Assembly (NCBI GenBank): GCA_037102815.1 | Contig: BTPP01000008.1 | Location: 2,480,001-2,544,000 of the forward strand | Direction: 5' to 3' | DNA: 64,000 nucleotides | Origin: Neurospora intermedia | Taxonomy: Eukaryota > Ascomycota > Sordariomycetes > Sordariales > Sordariaceae | In this document: positions 32,501 through 43,603 of the stretch, piece by piece | Numbering within the stretch: the stretch's first letter is position 1 | Layout: every line of letters starts with the position of its first letter | Made by a program: the position numbers and the translations under genes | Notes under the pieces: generated by a model | The model's database searches: none | Told to the model about the DNA's origin: nothing | What the model saw: only the letters and a program-made list of their open reading frames with translations

Positions 32501-35445
32501 CCAAGCCGCGCCTGGGACTTGACACGTATCTCCAACGGTTCAAGGAGGGCACTTATCAACACTGGGCGGTATCCGGCGGAGTCAAAGCTGAGAAGATGGG
32601 GCACCCGGAGAAGCGGATGGAATATGAGATAGGTCTCAAATGTCTTGAGAGGACGAAGGGCATTCCTGAAAAGGAGCAGGCCGTCCGAGACGCCATTGCG
32701 ACGCTCGAGAAAATCGAACAGAGCATCATCTCCAAGGGTGGCAAGACGTTCAAGGAGCTCTATCCCGACCGCAAGGAGGACGGTAACGATGACTCCAGCA
32801 TCAATCACCATGGGTTCTGGCTTGGTCGTCATCATGACGACGAGGTTTCCAAGAAAGAGCCGTATCACTACAACTTCGTGTTCACCGGTGTTCAGGACAT
32901 GACTGAGACAAAGCAGGCTGCCTACATGGAGCTTTTTGAGGCTGTATGGACTGGTGATCTCGATAAGGTCAAAAAATTCACCTTGACTTCTTGGGACGAC
33001 GCCAAGCAGCAGCCGCCACTCAAGATTGCTGTCGAAGGTCACAACGGACACAACCCCTTCACCCTGGCGTTGCAGCGTGGTCACTACGACCTCGCCAAGG
33101 CGGTGCTAGAGATTGCTCAGGCGCAGTACTCACCTCCGGAGAAGGCCAAGACCCGTTACTCGATGAACAAGAGCGGCGGGGAAGAAGAAGAAGAAGAAGG
33201 TGATGATGATGATAGTTCCTCCGACGAGTCTGCACCCAGAATTGTGGGCGAGACTGTCGACGATCAGCTTACCATTGACACCATCGGTCAGGTGTCCATG
33301 CAAGTAGAGAGTCACACCTTACCAGTATCTCTGCTCAGGGGTAGGACGGCCACCAACGGTCTCAACTACGGCAGATGGCGTAATCACATGCAGTTCAACA
33401 AGGGCCAGGTTCTCGATGATGAAGAGGAAACGTGGGATCCGCTGATGTATGCCGTCACGAACAACGACTTGAAGCTCCTTAAGTTTGTGCTCGATATGGG
33501 CGAGTACTTTGGAACCCTGCAGCTTGACCCGGCCACAGAGCCTCCCAAGTTCTTCTCCGCACCAGATGAAGTCTTTGCCACGGCCATTCGGAAGGGACGC
33601 GTTGAGGTTATGGCTGAGCTAATCAGACGTACGGGTGCGGGCTTGCCATTGGAGCACCTGGTGGAAGGATCCGGTGTCGAGCTTAAGGAGCAGCCGCGCT
33701 ACTACCAGGGCTTGTCGGTGTATGGAAAGAAGAGGAAGGATTGGGCCAATGCCGGCCGGGAAGTGGCTCAACAGCCACGCGATGAGAATTCCACAACGTC
33801 GCCTCTGCTGAGAGCTGCAGAGAGCTGTTGCATCGAGAGTATTCAGTGGTTCCTGAGCGATGCCCCGTTGAGACATTACCTCGAGTTTGCCAAGTCCAAG
33901 GCTGCTCAGGAAGACACCAGGATGCAACATCTGGGACGGGCTTCCGGAGGTGTTGAGGGTGCGATCGCTAGATGGCTTGATGATCAGGGTAAGTTCCGCG
34001 TTGCCATCCGATTTATAAAGGCAAAAGCTAACAAGCATATAGGCGAGTTGATCATCCACGCCGTCATTGTCAAGTCTGGCCAAGTCGACGTTAGTCATCT
34101 GGTCTCGTATCTCATCAAGGCTTGCCCTGAAGCCTTGGAGGCCAAGTCACACAACGTGACACCGCTGGTGCAGGCCGTCTACATGGGTCGTGTGGAACTC
34201 GCCAAGCTCCTGCTAGAAGCCGGTGCTGACCCGAACGTCAGGACTAGCTCGTGGACCAATATCTTGCACGCCGCATTGCTCTACACGCCACCGGCTGACA
34301 AGCTCAAGGAACTGCTAAGCCTCTTCGACCGCGAGGCCCTCATCCGCATGATCACTGAGCGTTCCAGCCTGGCCAGTGATGGCCGCACCCCACTCCACCA
34401 ATGGCTGACCTGCATCGGAGGGAACGAAGACCACAACAAGTCCGTCGCCGTCTTCAACCTCCTCGTTGAGATGTCGTCTGAGGCGGTGACCACCGCGCTC
34501 AACATGCTTGACGCTTCCGGTGACACGCCTCTGCACGACATGTTAACCTCACACACCAGCTCCAAGCTGATTCGGGCCGTGCTGGACTTCCAACCCAGCC
34601 TGCTTTTCCGTGAGAACGCCGTGGGCCGGACCCCCGTCGAAGTGGTTCACGACGAGCTCATTTCCAGCCGAGTCAAGTCAGAGAGCGGACAGCAGGGGCG
34701 CTACCATTCAAGGTACAGTGTGTCTGGAGCTGAAGGCTACCGCTACTTGACGGGAGAGAAGCCGCAGGTGTTTCTTAACAACATGAAACTTTATCAGGAA
34801 AAACGGAGCCGTGAGCATGAGAGCCAATATAGTGACAGCCAGAATACCCGAATGTGGGCTCTATGCCAGGAATATTTGGCCAAATTGGCCAGCACCCCTC
34901 CGCCATCTCGTTCCGCTACACCTCCCACCACCGAAGGCCAAACCCAAGCACATCATGCCCGCGACCAGTCCCCTCCCAAACGCCGCAAGCTCACGACAGA
35001 AACCGAAGGCCGTCTTAACGCGCACATCATTGCCACCCACAAGCTGAAAGAGAAGCGCACGCTCGTCTCTCTCCCCGAAGCCAACGACGTAGCCAAGCGT
35101 CTGGGCGAAATGAAGGTGGGATCCAAGTACAATTACCAACTTGCTCCTCCCGAAGAGGAAGGTCAACAAGAAGAAGAGGTGAAACGGTTCGCAGACGACG
35201 AGACCCCCTTCGCCTCCAAGCCCGACCGTCGCACTTGGGGTGACGGTGTCCGTTATGGCAGGTGGAGAAAGCAAAGTGGAGAGAAGCAGACGCCGAGGAA
35301 GAGTTATCGTGTACTTGCCAATGTGGCTTGGAAGGATCTGAAGAAGAGTGGGGAGAAGGCTGATGACGGGCTGGATTGGGGACGGTGTATGTTTTGCGGG
35401 GATTATCATACGAAGTCTGGGGAGCCGCATCCGTACAACCACTGA
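29597..35445 (+). CDS. Nucleotidyltransferase-like N-terminus fused to ankyrin repeats
   Basis: Model of 1910 residues in three exons: 29597-30898, 30961-33988, 34043-35445. Intron 1 is 30899-30960 (GTAAGT...TTTTAG). Intron 2 is 33989-34042 (GTAAGT, branch GCTAAC, ...ATAG), 54 nt long and without a stop. The N-terminal part has AAGSSVVNCIL (G139, S140), then APASDVDLFLYG (D173, D175), then RIYKSVSEILTGFDIDCSGA. This is the order GS, DxD, third acid seen in the polymerase-beta/nucleotidyltransferase fold, with a longer spacer than usual. After a Cys/His patch (EDCCGHCPVP) come scattered ankyrin repeats such as DHTGRTPLHLAV, DGRTALHLAASRGDVEIVK and NVTPLVQAVYMGRVELAKLL. An acidic linker (EEEEEEGDDDDSSSDES) and a C-terminal CMFCGDYH sequence are also seen. 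The family occurs in fungi and protists as far as I remember, with no known role. The catalytic reading is inference. The start at 29597 (AAGATGGCG) has a good context. Confidence 0.85.
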
Positions 35446-36154
35446 AGCGGGAATGACATGAGAAAGGTCGGGATTGGGATGTTGAATAATTCGTCGCTTT
35501 TACATGTGTGCGGCCGGGCAAGATGGAGTTGCATGTTTGGAGTTGAATTGGGAGAAATTTCGATGTTTTTCTGTCTGATCTTCCTTTCGATAGTTTACTG
35601 TAACTTGCCGGAGCAATTTGCGAGTTGATAGTCAAAGATTTCAAGTCAGTTCGCGATGTTTTATCGATTCACTGTCTTCAAGTGATGATGGTCTTGACAG
35701 GTATTGACTGCAATGTTAGGTAACTTCGCACACACCTCACAAATTTGTAAAAACCACTTAGCACCCTAATTCCAGTCTATCGTTACGCACCCAAGTACCT
35801 ACGTAGAGTACCTGCATAGGCCATCAGTACCTTAACAGTGACAGTCACCTTCGAAACTCTCGTCAGTATCATGTACAGAATCCTCGCCGAATACGTCACG
35901 CGTGTTTCAGGGCCATTTTCTGGTAAAATTTTACTTCTTCATTTCACTTGCCATTCTTTCCCTCTCATCAGATCTCAATATGCTAACCCCATCACTAATC
36001 AATACAGCCTCATGTCCCAACTCCTTATACTCCCCAAACAGTCATTCCTTCACCCCTCCACCATCACCAACCGACACTGACAACTTGAACTGACATGGAC
36101 AGACAAACAACACAGAAGGCGGGATAATCCAATAAGAGTCAGTCAGTCAGTCAA
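35446..36154. other. Convergent intergenic region
   Basis: This lies between the 3' ends of the ankyrin gene and nup159. No gene seen. A TACCTACGTAGAGTACC motif sits at about 35797. A GTCA/ATCA tandem tract (36138-36162) runs into the nup159 stop region. Confidence 0.6.
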
Positions 36155-39100
36155 TCAATCATCACTCAGCCTCTCCACCCTCGGCCCTTGCTTCTCCAAC
36201 GCCTTCCTCAACAGCGCCAATTTGCCCTTCCTCCTCGCCTCCCGCGCCCTAATCTCCTTCCTCTCCTCTTCCGTAAACATCGATATCTTCTTCCTTGGAC
36301 TTGGGCTAGACGTCGTGGCGGTGGTGTTGCTCCTGACCGACGCCGAGAAAGCACCAGGTGAATGTGATTGTGAGAGCTCGATCCTGACTGAGTCTCGGGG
36401 AGTAAACGTCGTTGAGCTTCTCAAGCTGGCCGTGCTGGCCTTGAGTGGATGAGGTGTAGGTGTAGGAGTGCCTTCTCTGCTCTCTGCTGCTGACCCCCCC
36501 TCTCGCGATTGGGATTGGGAGAGTTTAAGGCGCTGAATTTGCATCTCCAGAAGATCGACGTCACCGCTCCTCTTCTCAGCCATGGTCGTCATTTTTTGAA
36601 TGGTTTTCATGACGGCTTCGACGGTGGGTACCTTTGCGGCGCCAGCGAGAGAGACAGCGCCCTTTTCTGTGGCCCTGGCGGCAATTTTGGTCCTTAGCAG
36701 GACCAAGGCCTCCTCAGCTTCTGCGAGTTGCTTTGTGAACTGGGCATACGACCGGCGAAGCTCTATCTGTTGCACGCTCTGTTCCCTGCTGAGCGGCTGC
36801 GCCTTGATGGTGGCGATTTGTTCCGGGTCTGTTTGGGCAGCGAAGAGCTTGCGCATGTCTTCCTCCTTGGCGCGCATCGTTCTTAGTTCGCGAGATACCT
36901 TGTCGAGCGTCGCTTGCGTCTCGGCTATATCCTTGATGCGGCCTTCTTCCAACTCCCGAGCCAACTGGCCGTCGATGAGCTTGGTCAGCTCTGAAGCTTC
37001 GACGAGGACCCAGTCCTCGGGGTTTTCGAGGTCTTCTTTTGTGCGCCCACCCGCCTTGGCGAACTTTGTATGGCCAAGGATGAATGATGCCAAAGAGCGC
37101 GAGTTGAGACCGAGGCGGTCAGCCATGCGGTTGATATCCCGCCACAAAGTCTCGACGGCTGCGGGGACCTCGGAGGAGGGTTTGGATGAGGGGGCATGGT
37201 ACGTCTCGAGCTTGGAGTCGACGACAAGGAACTCGTTCATGGTTAGGGTAGGCTCAACTTCTGCGGCAAGCAGTTGTTGGATGCCTTCGTCTTCGGGGTC
37301 GACGAGCGCTTGGGCTTCGGCCTCCTTCTTGGCGGCGAACTTGCGCTGGGCGGCCACGTTGGGGTCGACTGGTGGAGGGCCCTTGGGGGTGGTGCTGGCG
37401 CCCAAGAGCTGATTCTTGTTGAATACGGGGGTGCTGGCAGTCCGGGGTCCCTCTTGTGGCCTGAAAAGGCTGGGCTGGGCGGTTTGCGTGCTGCGAACGG
37501 GGCTGGGAGAGTCGAAAGGCCCTGAAGGCTTGGAGAACAAGGGAGGCGCGTTCTTGTTCGCCTCGCCAAAGAGGGAACGACTCTGTGGCTCCGCCTCGGA
37601 GCGGGAAATGTTAGAGAATGTGCTCGCCCCCAGGTTGTTGTTGATCTTGCCGAAAATGTTTCGCGATTGGTAACGTGGGCTTCCGTTTTCGAAGTGGACA
37701 GACATAGTCGTCTGGTCGAGTTCCTTAGAGACATCGACACCGCTACCCTCACTACCCACCTCCGAGCGATCCTCATCCTCATCACTGTTTTCATCCTCTT
37801 CTTCGTCGCTCCGCTCCTCGTCTTCTTCACTACCACGCTCCTCCTCCTCTTCCTCTTCCTCGTCCTCATAACCCTCCTCGTTCTCATCGTGCTCCTCTTC
37901 CTCCTCCTCTTCCTCCTCCTCATCAGCCTCACCTTCCTCCTCCTTGCTCGGGCTCCAAGGGACAGGAGGCAACTTGGGAAGATCCTGGGCCTTACTTGGG
38001 GTATCGGGAGGCAGTGGAGCAGCCTCCGCCTTCTTACTGGCAGGCTTGGCCTTGCTCGATAAGAAATCTGGTGGCAGAGGAGCTTCATCGCTTTCAGCTT
38101 TGGATCCTGTTTCTAGTGGGTCAGCTATTGAAGATGCTGATGATTCACTGGGAAGAAAGTCCGTCTTACTAGTTGTCTCGGGTACCTCCGAAATATTGGC
38201 TAGGTTCTCCCTATTTTCTGTATCTTCCTCCTTGACCTTGGGAGACGTCGCCAACTTAAGAGCATCCGCAAACGATTTGGGCTGCGTCTCCGACTTAAGG
38301 GGCACCGCGAACGGGTTAGGCTTCGTCTCAGACTTGAGAGGAGCGGCAAACGGATTAGGCTTGGCCGCAACTTCCTCGGTCTTGGGCTTTCCAAACAGAT
38401 CGGTGAGCGGCTTCGGCTTGGACTCTTCGGTCTTGGGCGCGCCGAACACATTGGATAGACCACTGCCAGGGGGCTTGGGAGCACCAAAGATGTTGTTGGA
38501 GGCAGGGGTGCCGGCGGGTGTCGTGGACTCTACGTTGAAGATCGACTTGGGCTTCTCAGTAACAGGCGTGGGAGCCGCGCTCTCCATGGCCTCATCCTTG
38601 GTTTCCGCGGCAGCAGGCTCGCTCAGTGACAGACCGAATCCACTCCCAAACATAGGTGCACCCTTCTTCTCTGAAGGCTCCTCGTTATCATTGGCGGTCT
38701 TGAGGTCAGCCTTGAAAGTAGTTCCAAGCACAAAGGGTGATGATCCAAAAGCGGAACCTCCCGCGGGTTTCGCAGCAGGAGGAGGGAACGCTGTGTCAGA
38801 ATCCATCGAAACTTCAATGCTCTTCGATTCAGCGGGCTTTGACCCAAAAATACTTCCGCCGGAGTTGTTACCGGCGAGAGAACCGAATGCGCTGCCTTCC
38901 GACTTCCCTGCAAAACTAGTAAAGGGAGTAGGCGTACTCGCAAAGCTGGCAAACCCACCGGATGACGAGGCAGCACCACCGCCAAAGACCTTACCTGAAG
39001 TTCCCGCAGATCCAGTGCTGGTACCACCAGAGGCCCATGGAGAGGCCTTGACCCCCATTCCGATCATGGATGACTGGCCAAAAGCAGGAGCTGCCGCTGG

Positions 39101-40770
39101 GCCTCCAAGCGCGCTCGGGGCGCCGAAAGCCGGAGCAGCAGCAGCCGGAGCACTTCCAAAGCTGCTGGAGCCGAATGCCGGAGCTGCCGCACCGCCACCT
39201 CCCCAAGGGGACGTCTTGGCCCCGAGAGATGGAGCAGCACCGAACGCCGAAGAGCCAAATGCTGGTGCAGCCGTAGTGGAAGAGCCAAACGCAGGCGCAG
39301 TCGTAGTAGAAGCGCCAAACGTAGGTTGAGGTTGTGCTTGCTGCGCAGGTTTGTTGCTATCCATGACAGCAAGACCAGGGTACGTGGTCCCGTTACGAAT
39401 CGAGTCGTTGTAAACGATCCACCAAGCCGAGAGGACACCGTCGTTATTCAGTACCCAGAGGCCGGGCAGAGGACCTGGGGACTCGTTGATCTCATCCGTG
39501 GGGATGGGCTTATATACCTTGTCCTTAGCGGACAGGTCAAGGGCAGTACCAACAGGGAAGGTTTCCGTCATATCCTCACTCATAGGGAGAAGCGCACGCT
39601 TGGTGTCATCGGCGAATTCCGTTGTGGTAAAGGCATTGACGACCGGTTTGTCGGCTGCCAAAGGGGTCTTTGAGCGGGTAAGAAGTCCGATGCTCTCGGT
39701 CGCAGTAGAAGATACCAGAAGAAGATCGGTGAGACTCGGAGGGAAGTCCTTCAACCGCAATACTGAATGATGGGGAGCCTTTTCCGCCCCAAATGGCTCG
39801 ACGGGGTCTGTCATCTTGTTGAAGGTAAAGGTAGCTTGCCCGTTTGGCTGCTGCTGGCGCGTGATAACGTAGTACACAGACGGATCTTGGCCGCTTGCGG
39901 GATTGTAAATTGCCAAAAACACATGGTTCTCGAGCCATGCCAGCGAAGACACGTGGTAGTCTCCCACGCCGGGGGGCTTTGGAATATGCGCCTTTTCGGC
40001 ACCGTCTGGGGTCATCTGAATGATGGAACCGTCCGCCATGCCTGCCACCAGCTGCTTTCCTCGAGTACTCCATGACGCACAGCTAACCTGGGACCGTAAC
40101 GTTGGCCCGTTGGCTCCCGAGACAAGTTGACGTTCGTTCAGGTTGGCCATGTATAGATTGCCATTGGTGGTGATGACTGCGCAAAAGTGGGCGAACTCGG
40201 GTGCCGGGTTGGGTATCAGGGAACGAAGCGCTTCGCCGTTGGTGCTTATCTCAAAAGCGGACTGGGTGGTGCCGTTGCTAAGGGCATCGACATCGTAAAC
40301 GGCCAGGCCACCACCCTCCTCGGCGGACAAAATAAGATATTTCTCGTCGGCAGTAAAGGCAAGCTGCGAGACGCGGAGGGGCATAGGGATGGTGGCTTGG
40401 GGCGTGAAGGGTCGGATGTCGCCCTCGGCGGGCTGTTCGGCCTCGAAGGCCTTTCGTACGGATTCGGTAGTGGAGATTATGAAGGCATCGGGACCTGCTG
40501 CGGCTACAAGGCCCTTGTGCTGGGCGATGCTGAGAAGGGATGCCGTCGGGGCGGGAGGAGGATTCCATTTTGAAGTCAGCTGGACTTTGGCCTCGCCTTT
40601 GAGAGCAAGGAAGCCGAGGCCCTGGTAGGACACTGAGTTAGCATGACACTAGGGGAGGGGAGGGAGGTGTCGCGCGCAACAATACATGCCTCTGTCTGGA
40701 TGACCTCGAGAGCAGGACCCTCTGTAACCCCGCCAGCCGCGCCGGACTGGTTTCCGAAGGCGAACGCCAT
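36155..40770 (-). CDS. nup159: Nucleoporin Nup159 (Nup214 family)
   Basis: Cytoplasmic-face nuclear pore protein. Its N-terminal beta-propeller recruits the DEAD-box ATPase Dbp5 for mRNA export, and its coiled coil assembles with Nup82 and Nsp1. Two exons on the minus strand: 40770-40690 (27 codons, MAFAFGNQSGAAGG...EVIQTE) and 40621-36155, total 1515 residues. Residues about 28-440 are the propeller (GLGFLALKGEAKVQL; LVAAAGPDAFIISTTESVRK). Residues about 450-820 hold many FG/AFG repeats (FGASTTTAPAFGSS, AFGAPSALGG). A Glu/Asp-rich tract (37800-37930) follows. The C-terminal 350 residues are coiled coil (about 36530-36970) ending in a basic tail. Keeping the family-like junction IQTE-GLGFL needs a GC donor (GCATGT at 40689) and the AG at 40622, 16 nt past the branch GCTAAC. 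The alternative GT donor adds residues ALSYQ. Divergent from the proteasome gene. Confidence 0.9.
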
Positions 40771-42121
40771 GGTAGCTAGAGGCACCTCTACCACTGATTG
40801 CAATTGTTGTAGTCTCGGTGTAGAGGAAGATGTCTGGATTTATATCACCGAAAGTCGGATGGCATTGGGCCAAGGGCCTTGTGTATAAGGAATGGATGGG
40901 GACGTGGATGCGAGAGGCCCTTGCCGATCGAGAATCTTAGTGGTGAGGGTGGAGATGAAGTCGTAGTGACGAATGCGCGGCGGGGAAAGAAGCGCGTCGG
41001 TCGAAGTGACTTGGCCGACGAAAGACGGCGACACGGTAGCTATCGTCGTTCGAAGGTCACGGTCGGTATATTCTATACTCGTAGCACTACAAGGTACCTC
41101 GAGTGTTGGTGGAAGTGGATGCCGGTGCGTGAAAGTGGATTTGGTGGTTTGTTTGGATTAAAAATGGAGAGTCGGCTGGATGGTCGTCGATAGTCTGTTG
41201 ACTTTGATAATCCCGGTATGGGTATGGGACGCGGTTGACGACAATAAAAAACATAGAAAAAAGGAAAATAAATGGCGACAAAAAATCCCTCCACAACAAT
41301 AGAGTATGGCGATGTGGTGGTTGTGGTGTCCTCCAAGGAAGTCCGTCTCGATCAATGCACTGCAGTGGTGAGTGCTCTCTGCCTGAGCCGAACTTTGACT
41401 TTCAAATTGGAGACTGACGCATTGGACGTCAGACGGGAACCAAGAAGAAGACGCGACCCATGATTTTTCTGAGAACGGCCGCGGCGGCGGACATCTTTGC
41501 CTGCCGTGTGCCCGTGTCCGGGTGAGCCAAGCTATCACCCAACCCCTGCAATAACAGCGTGAGAGTATGTGAGTCTAGCCTGATCGGGTTAGACCTCATC
41601 ACGTGTAGAGGAGCTTTGGGCCATCACCGCAGATAACCCTGGTTTATTGCTCACCACTAACCCTGACAGCCCTGTCTGTCTACACAGTAGCGCGCAACTG
41701 CCCTCTGCTCTTGCTCGGCCGGCAGGGCAGCAAGCTCTCAGTGGACAAGAGTGGGCAGCTTCCAGCGGGGGAGGACCTGGAGGCGCGGGCAGCCAGCAAG
41801 GGAAGCGGGTAGGTAACCAAGCAACAACCGCCCGCCTGGAGAGGAAGGCAGCTTCTAGCCTCGTCATCACCTGCAGCTACCTATCAACTGTACAACTGAA
41901 CATCAACACCAACATCACCAACTTGCCCCCCACCCCCCCATTCACTTGCCGTCATCCATCACCCTACCTCTACACAACCAAACCCACGACGACCTTGCGG
42001 CAAACAGTTCCGCCGCTTCTTTCTGCCACGCCCACAACCAACAGCAGGTCGCCGATTTCACGACACCCTCACGATCCCATACATACATACCTAGCCATCA
42101 ACTAATACCCAAGCCGAAACC
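40771..42121. promoter_or_regulatory. Bidirectional promoter region of nup159 and the proteasome beta-2 gene
   Basis: A 1.35 kb region between divergent starts, with no supported gene. CAACATCACC-type C/A-rich sequence just before 42122 looks like a leader. No specific regulatory site was recognised. Confidence 0.5.
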
Positions 42122-43088
42122 ATGCCCGGCTTCGACTTCTCCAACTACAACCGCAATGCGGCGCTACACGCCCGCGGCGTCCCGCTGCCCAAGGCCACCA
42201 GCACAGGAACAACCATTGTGGGCTGCATTTACGACGGTGGTGTAGTTGTGAGTACAGCGTCATTCTGTCCCTCTTCCATCATACATTACACCCTGCATGC
42301 CACAGCTACTTAGCCTAGCTGTCACCACACCCCATGTTTCCATCTACCCGAGCAACAACTCGCTAACCGCTTGTTCCCCCTTCCAGATCGCAGCCGATAC
42401 CCGTGCCACGTCCGGTCCCATCGTCGCCGACAAGAACTGCGAAAAGCTGCACTTCATCGCCCCCAACATCTGGTGCGCTGGTGCCGGTACCGCCGCCGAC
42501 ACGGAATTCACCACGGCCCTGATCTCGTCCCAGCTGGAGCTGCACTCTCTGTCCACCGGCCGCAAGCCGCGCGTCGTGACGTGCATGACCATGCTCAAGC
42601 AGCACCTCTTCCGGTACCAAGGTCACATTGGCGCGTACCTCGTCGTCGCCGGCGTCGACCCGACCGGCACCCACCTTTTCACCGTGCACGCGCACGGTTC
42701 CACCGACAAGCTCCCCTACGTGACCATGGGCTCTGGTTCGCTGGCGGCCATGTCCGTCTTCGAGACGCAGTGGAAGCCCCAGCTGAACAAGGAGGAGGCC
42801 ATGAAGTTGTGCAGCCAAGCGATCGAGGCGGGTATCTGGAACGATTTGGGCTCGGGAAGTAATGTCGATTTGGCGGTGATCACGCCCGAGAAGACGACGC
42901 TGCACAGGGGCTTCGTCAAGCCGAACGAGAGGACCCAGAAGCTCAAGAGTTACAAGTTCAAGAGGGGCACGACGGCGGTGCTCAATGAGAAGGTGATTAA
43001 GAAAGAGGACATGGGGAATTATATCAGCGTGGTGGAGCTGGCAGAGGAGACGCCGGCGAGCGGCGACAAGATGGAGGTTGATACATAG
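42122..43088 (+). CDS. pup1: 20S proteasome subunit beta-2 (trypsin-like active site)
   Basis: Catalytic beta-2 subunit of the 20S core, cleaving after basic residues. Exons 42122-42247 and 42387-43088, intron 42248-42386 (GTGAGT...TTCCAG), total 275 residues, close to the family norm. The precursor has a 29-residue propeptide ending STG. Autocleavage leaves Thr30 as Thr1 of the mature chain ([13 protein letters not shown]). In mature numbering the catalytic partners Asp17 (IAADTRAT) and Lys33 (NCEKLHF) are exactly in place. [13 protein letters not shown] and GSNVDLAVI are the expected core motifs. The C-terminal extension ([12 protein letters not shown] and after) is the arm that wraps beta-3 in yeast Pup1. 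Start at 42122 (AACCATGCCC). Gene identity is secure. Confidence 0.97.
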
Positions 43089-43556
43089 AGGGCAGTCGAG
43101 GCTGAATGGATGATCAGAACAAGTGAGATAAGCGATCTGAAGCTTGATACATGACCTGTGCTACAAGCTTTGGAATGATGCTTCTGTGCATGACAGCTAG
43201 ATAAGCAAGTCGAGACCCCTGAGATGGGGTAAGAGATAATGACAACTAGAACATATTTTCCTCTCTTCCAGCGCGGTGATGACGTCTCAGACCAGATCTC
43301 AAGTCGGACTTCGTTTCAACGTCAGCGAGGATGGCTAGCTTTATGTAAGCAATTTACGGGATAGCCAACAGAGCAGGACCATGCCGCTTAGAATAGCTCA
43401 CACTATCTCCATCCCTGTCCATGCCTTTAGTACGACGTTCTAGAGAGAAGGCACCGTTTCGCTCATTATGGAATGGAAACAGTGTTTGCTGTCGGTATGA
43501 AAGTATTCTTTGATTATAGATGTATATCAACCATTCGAAGAAGAAGGGTAAAAAAG

Positions 43557-43603
<47 letters not shown>

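Noticed and set aside
37667-39329. Long plus-strand frames opposite nup159
   Set aside because: Shadows of the FG-repeat and acidic coding regions on the minus strand, made open by codon bias.
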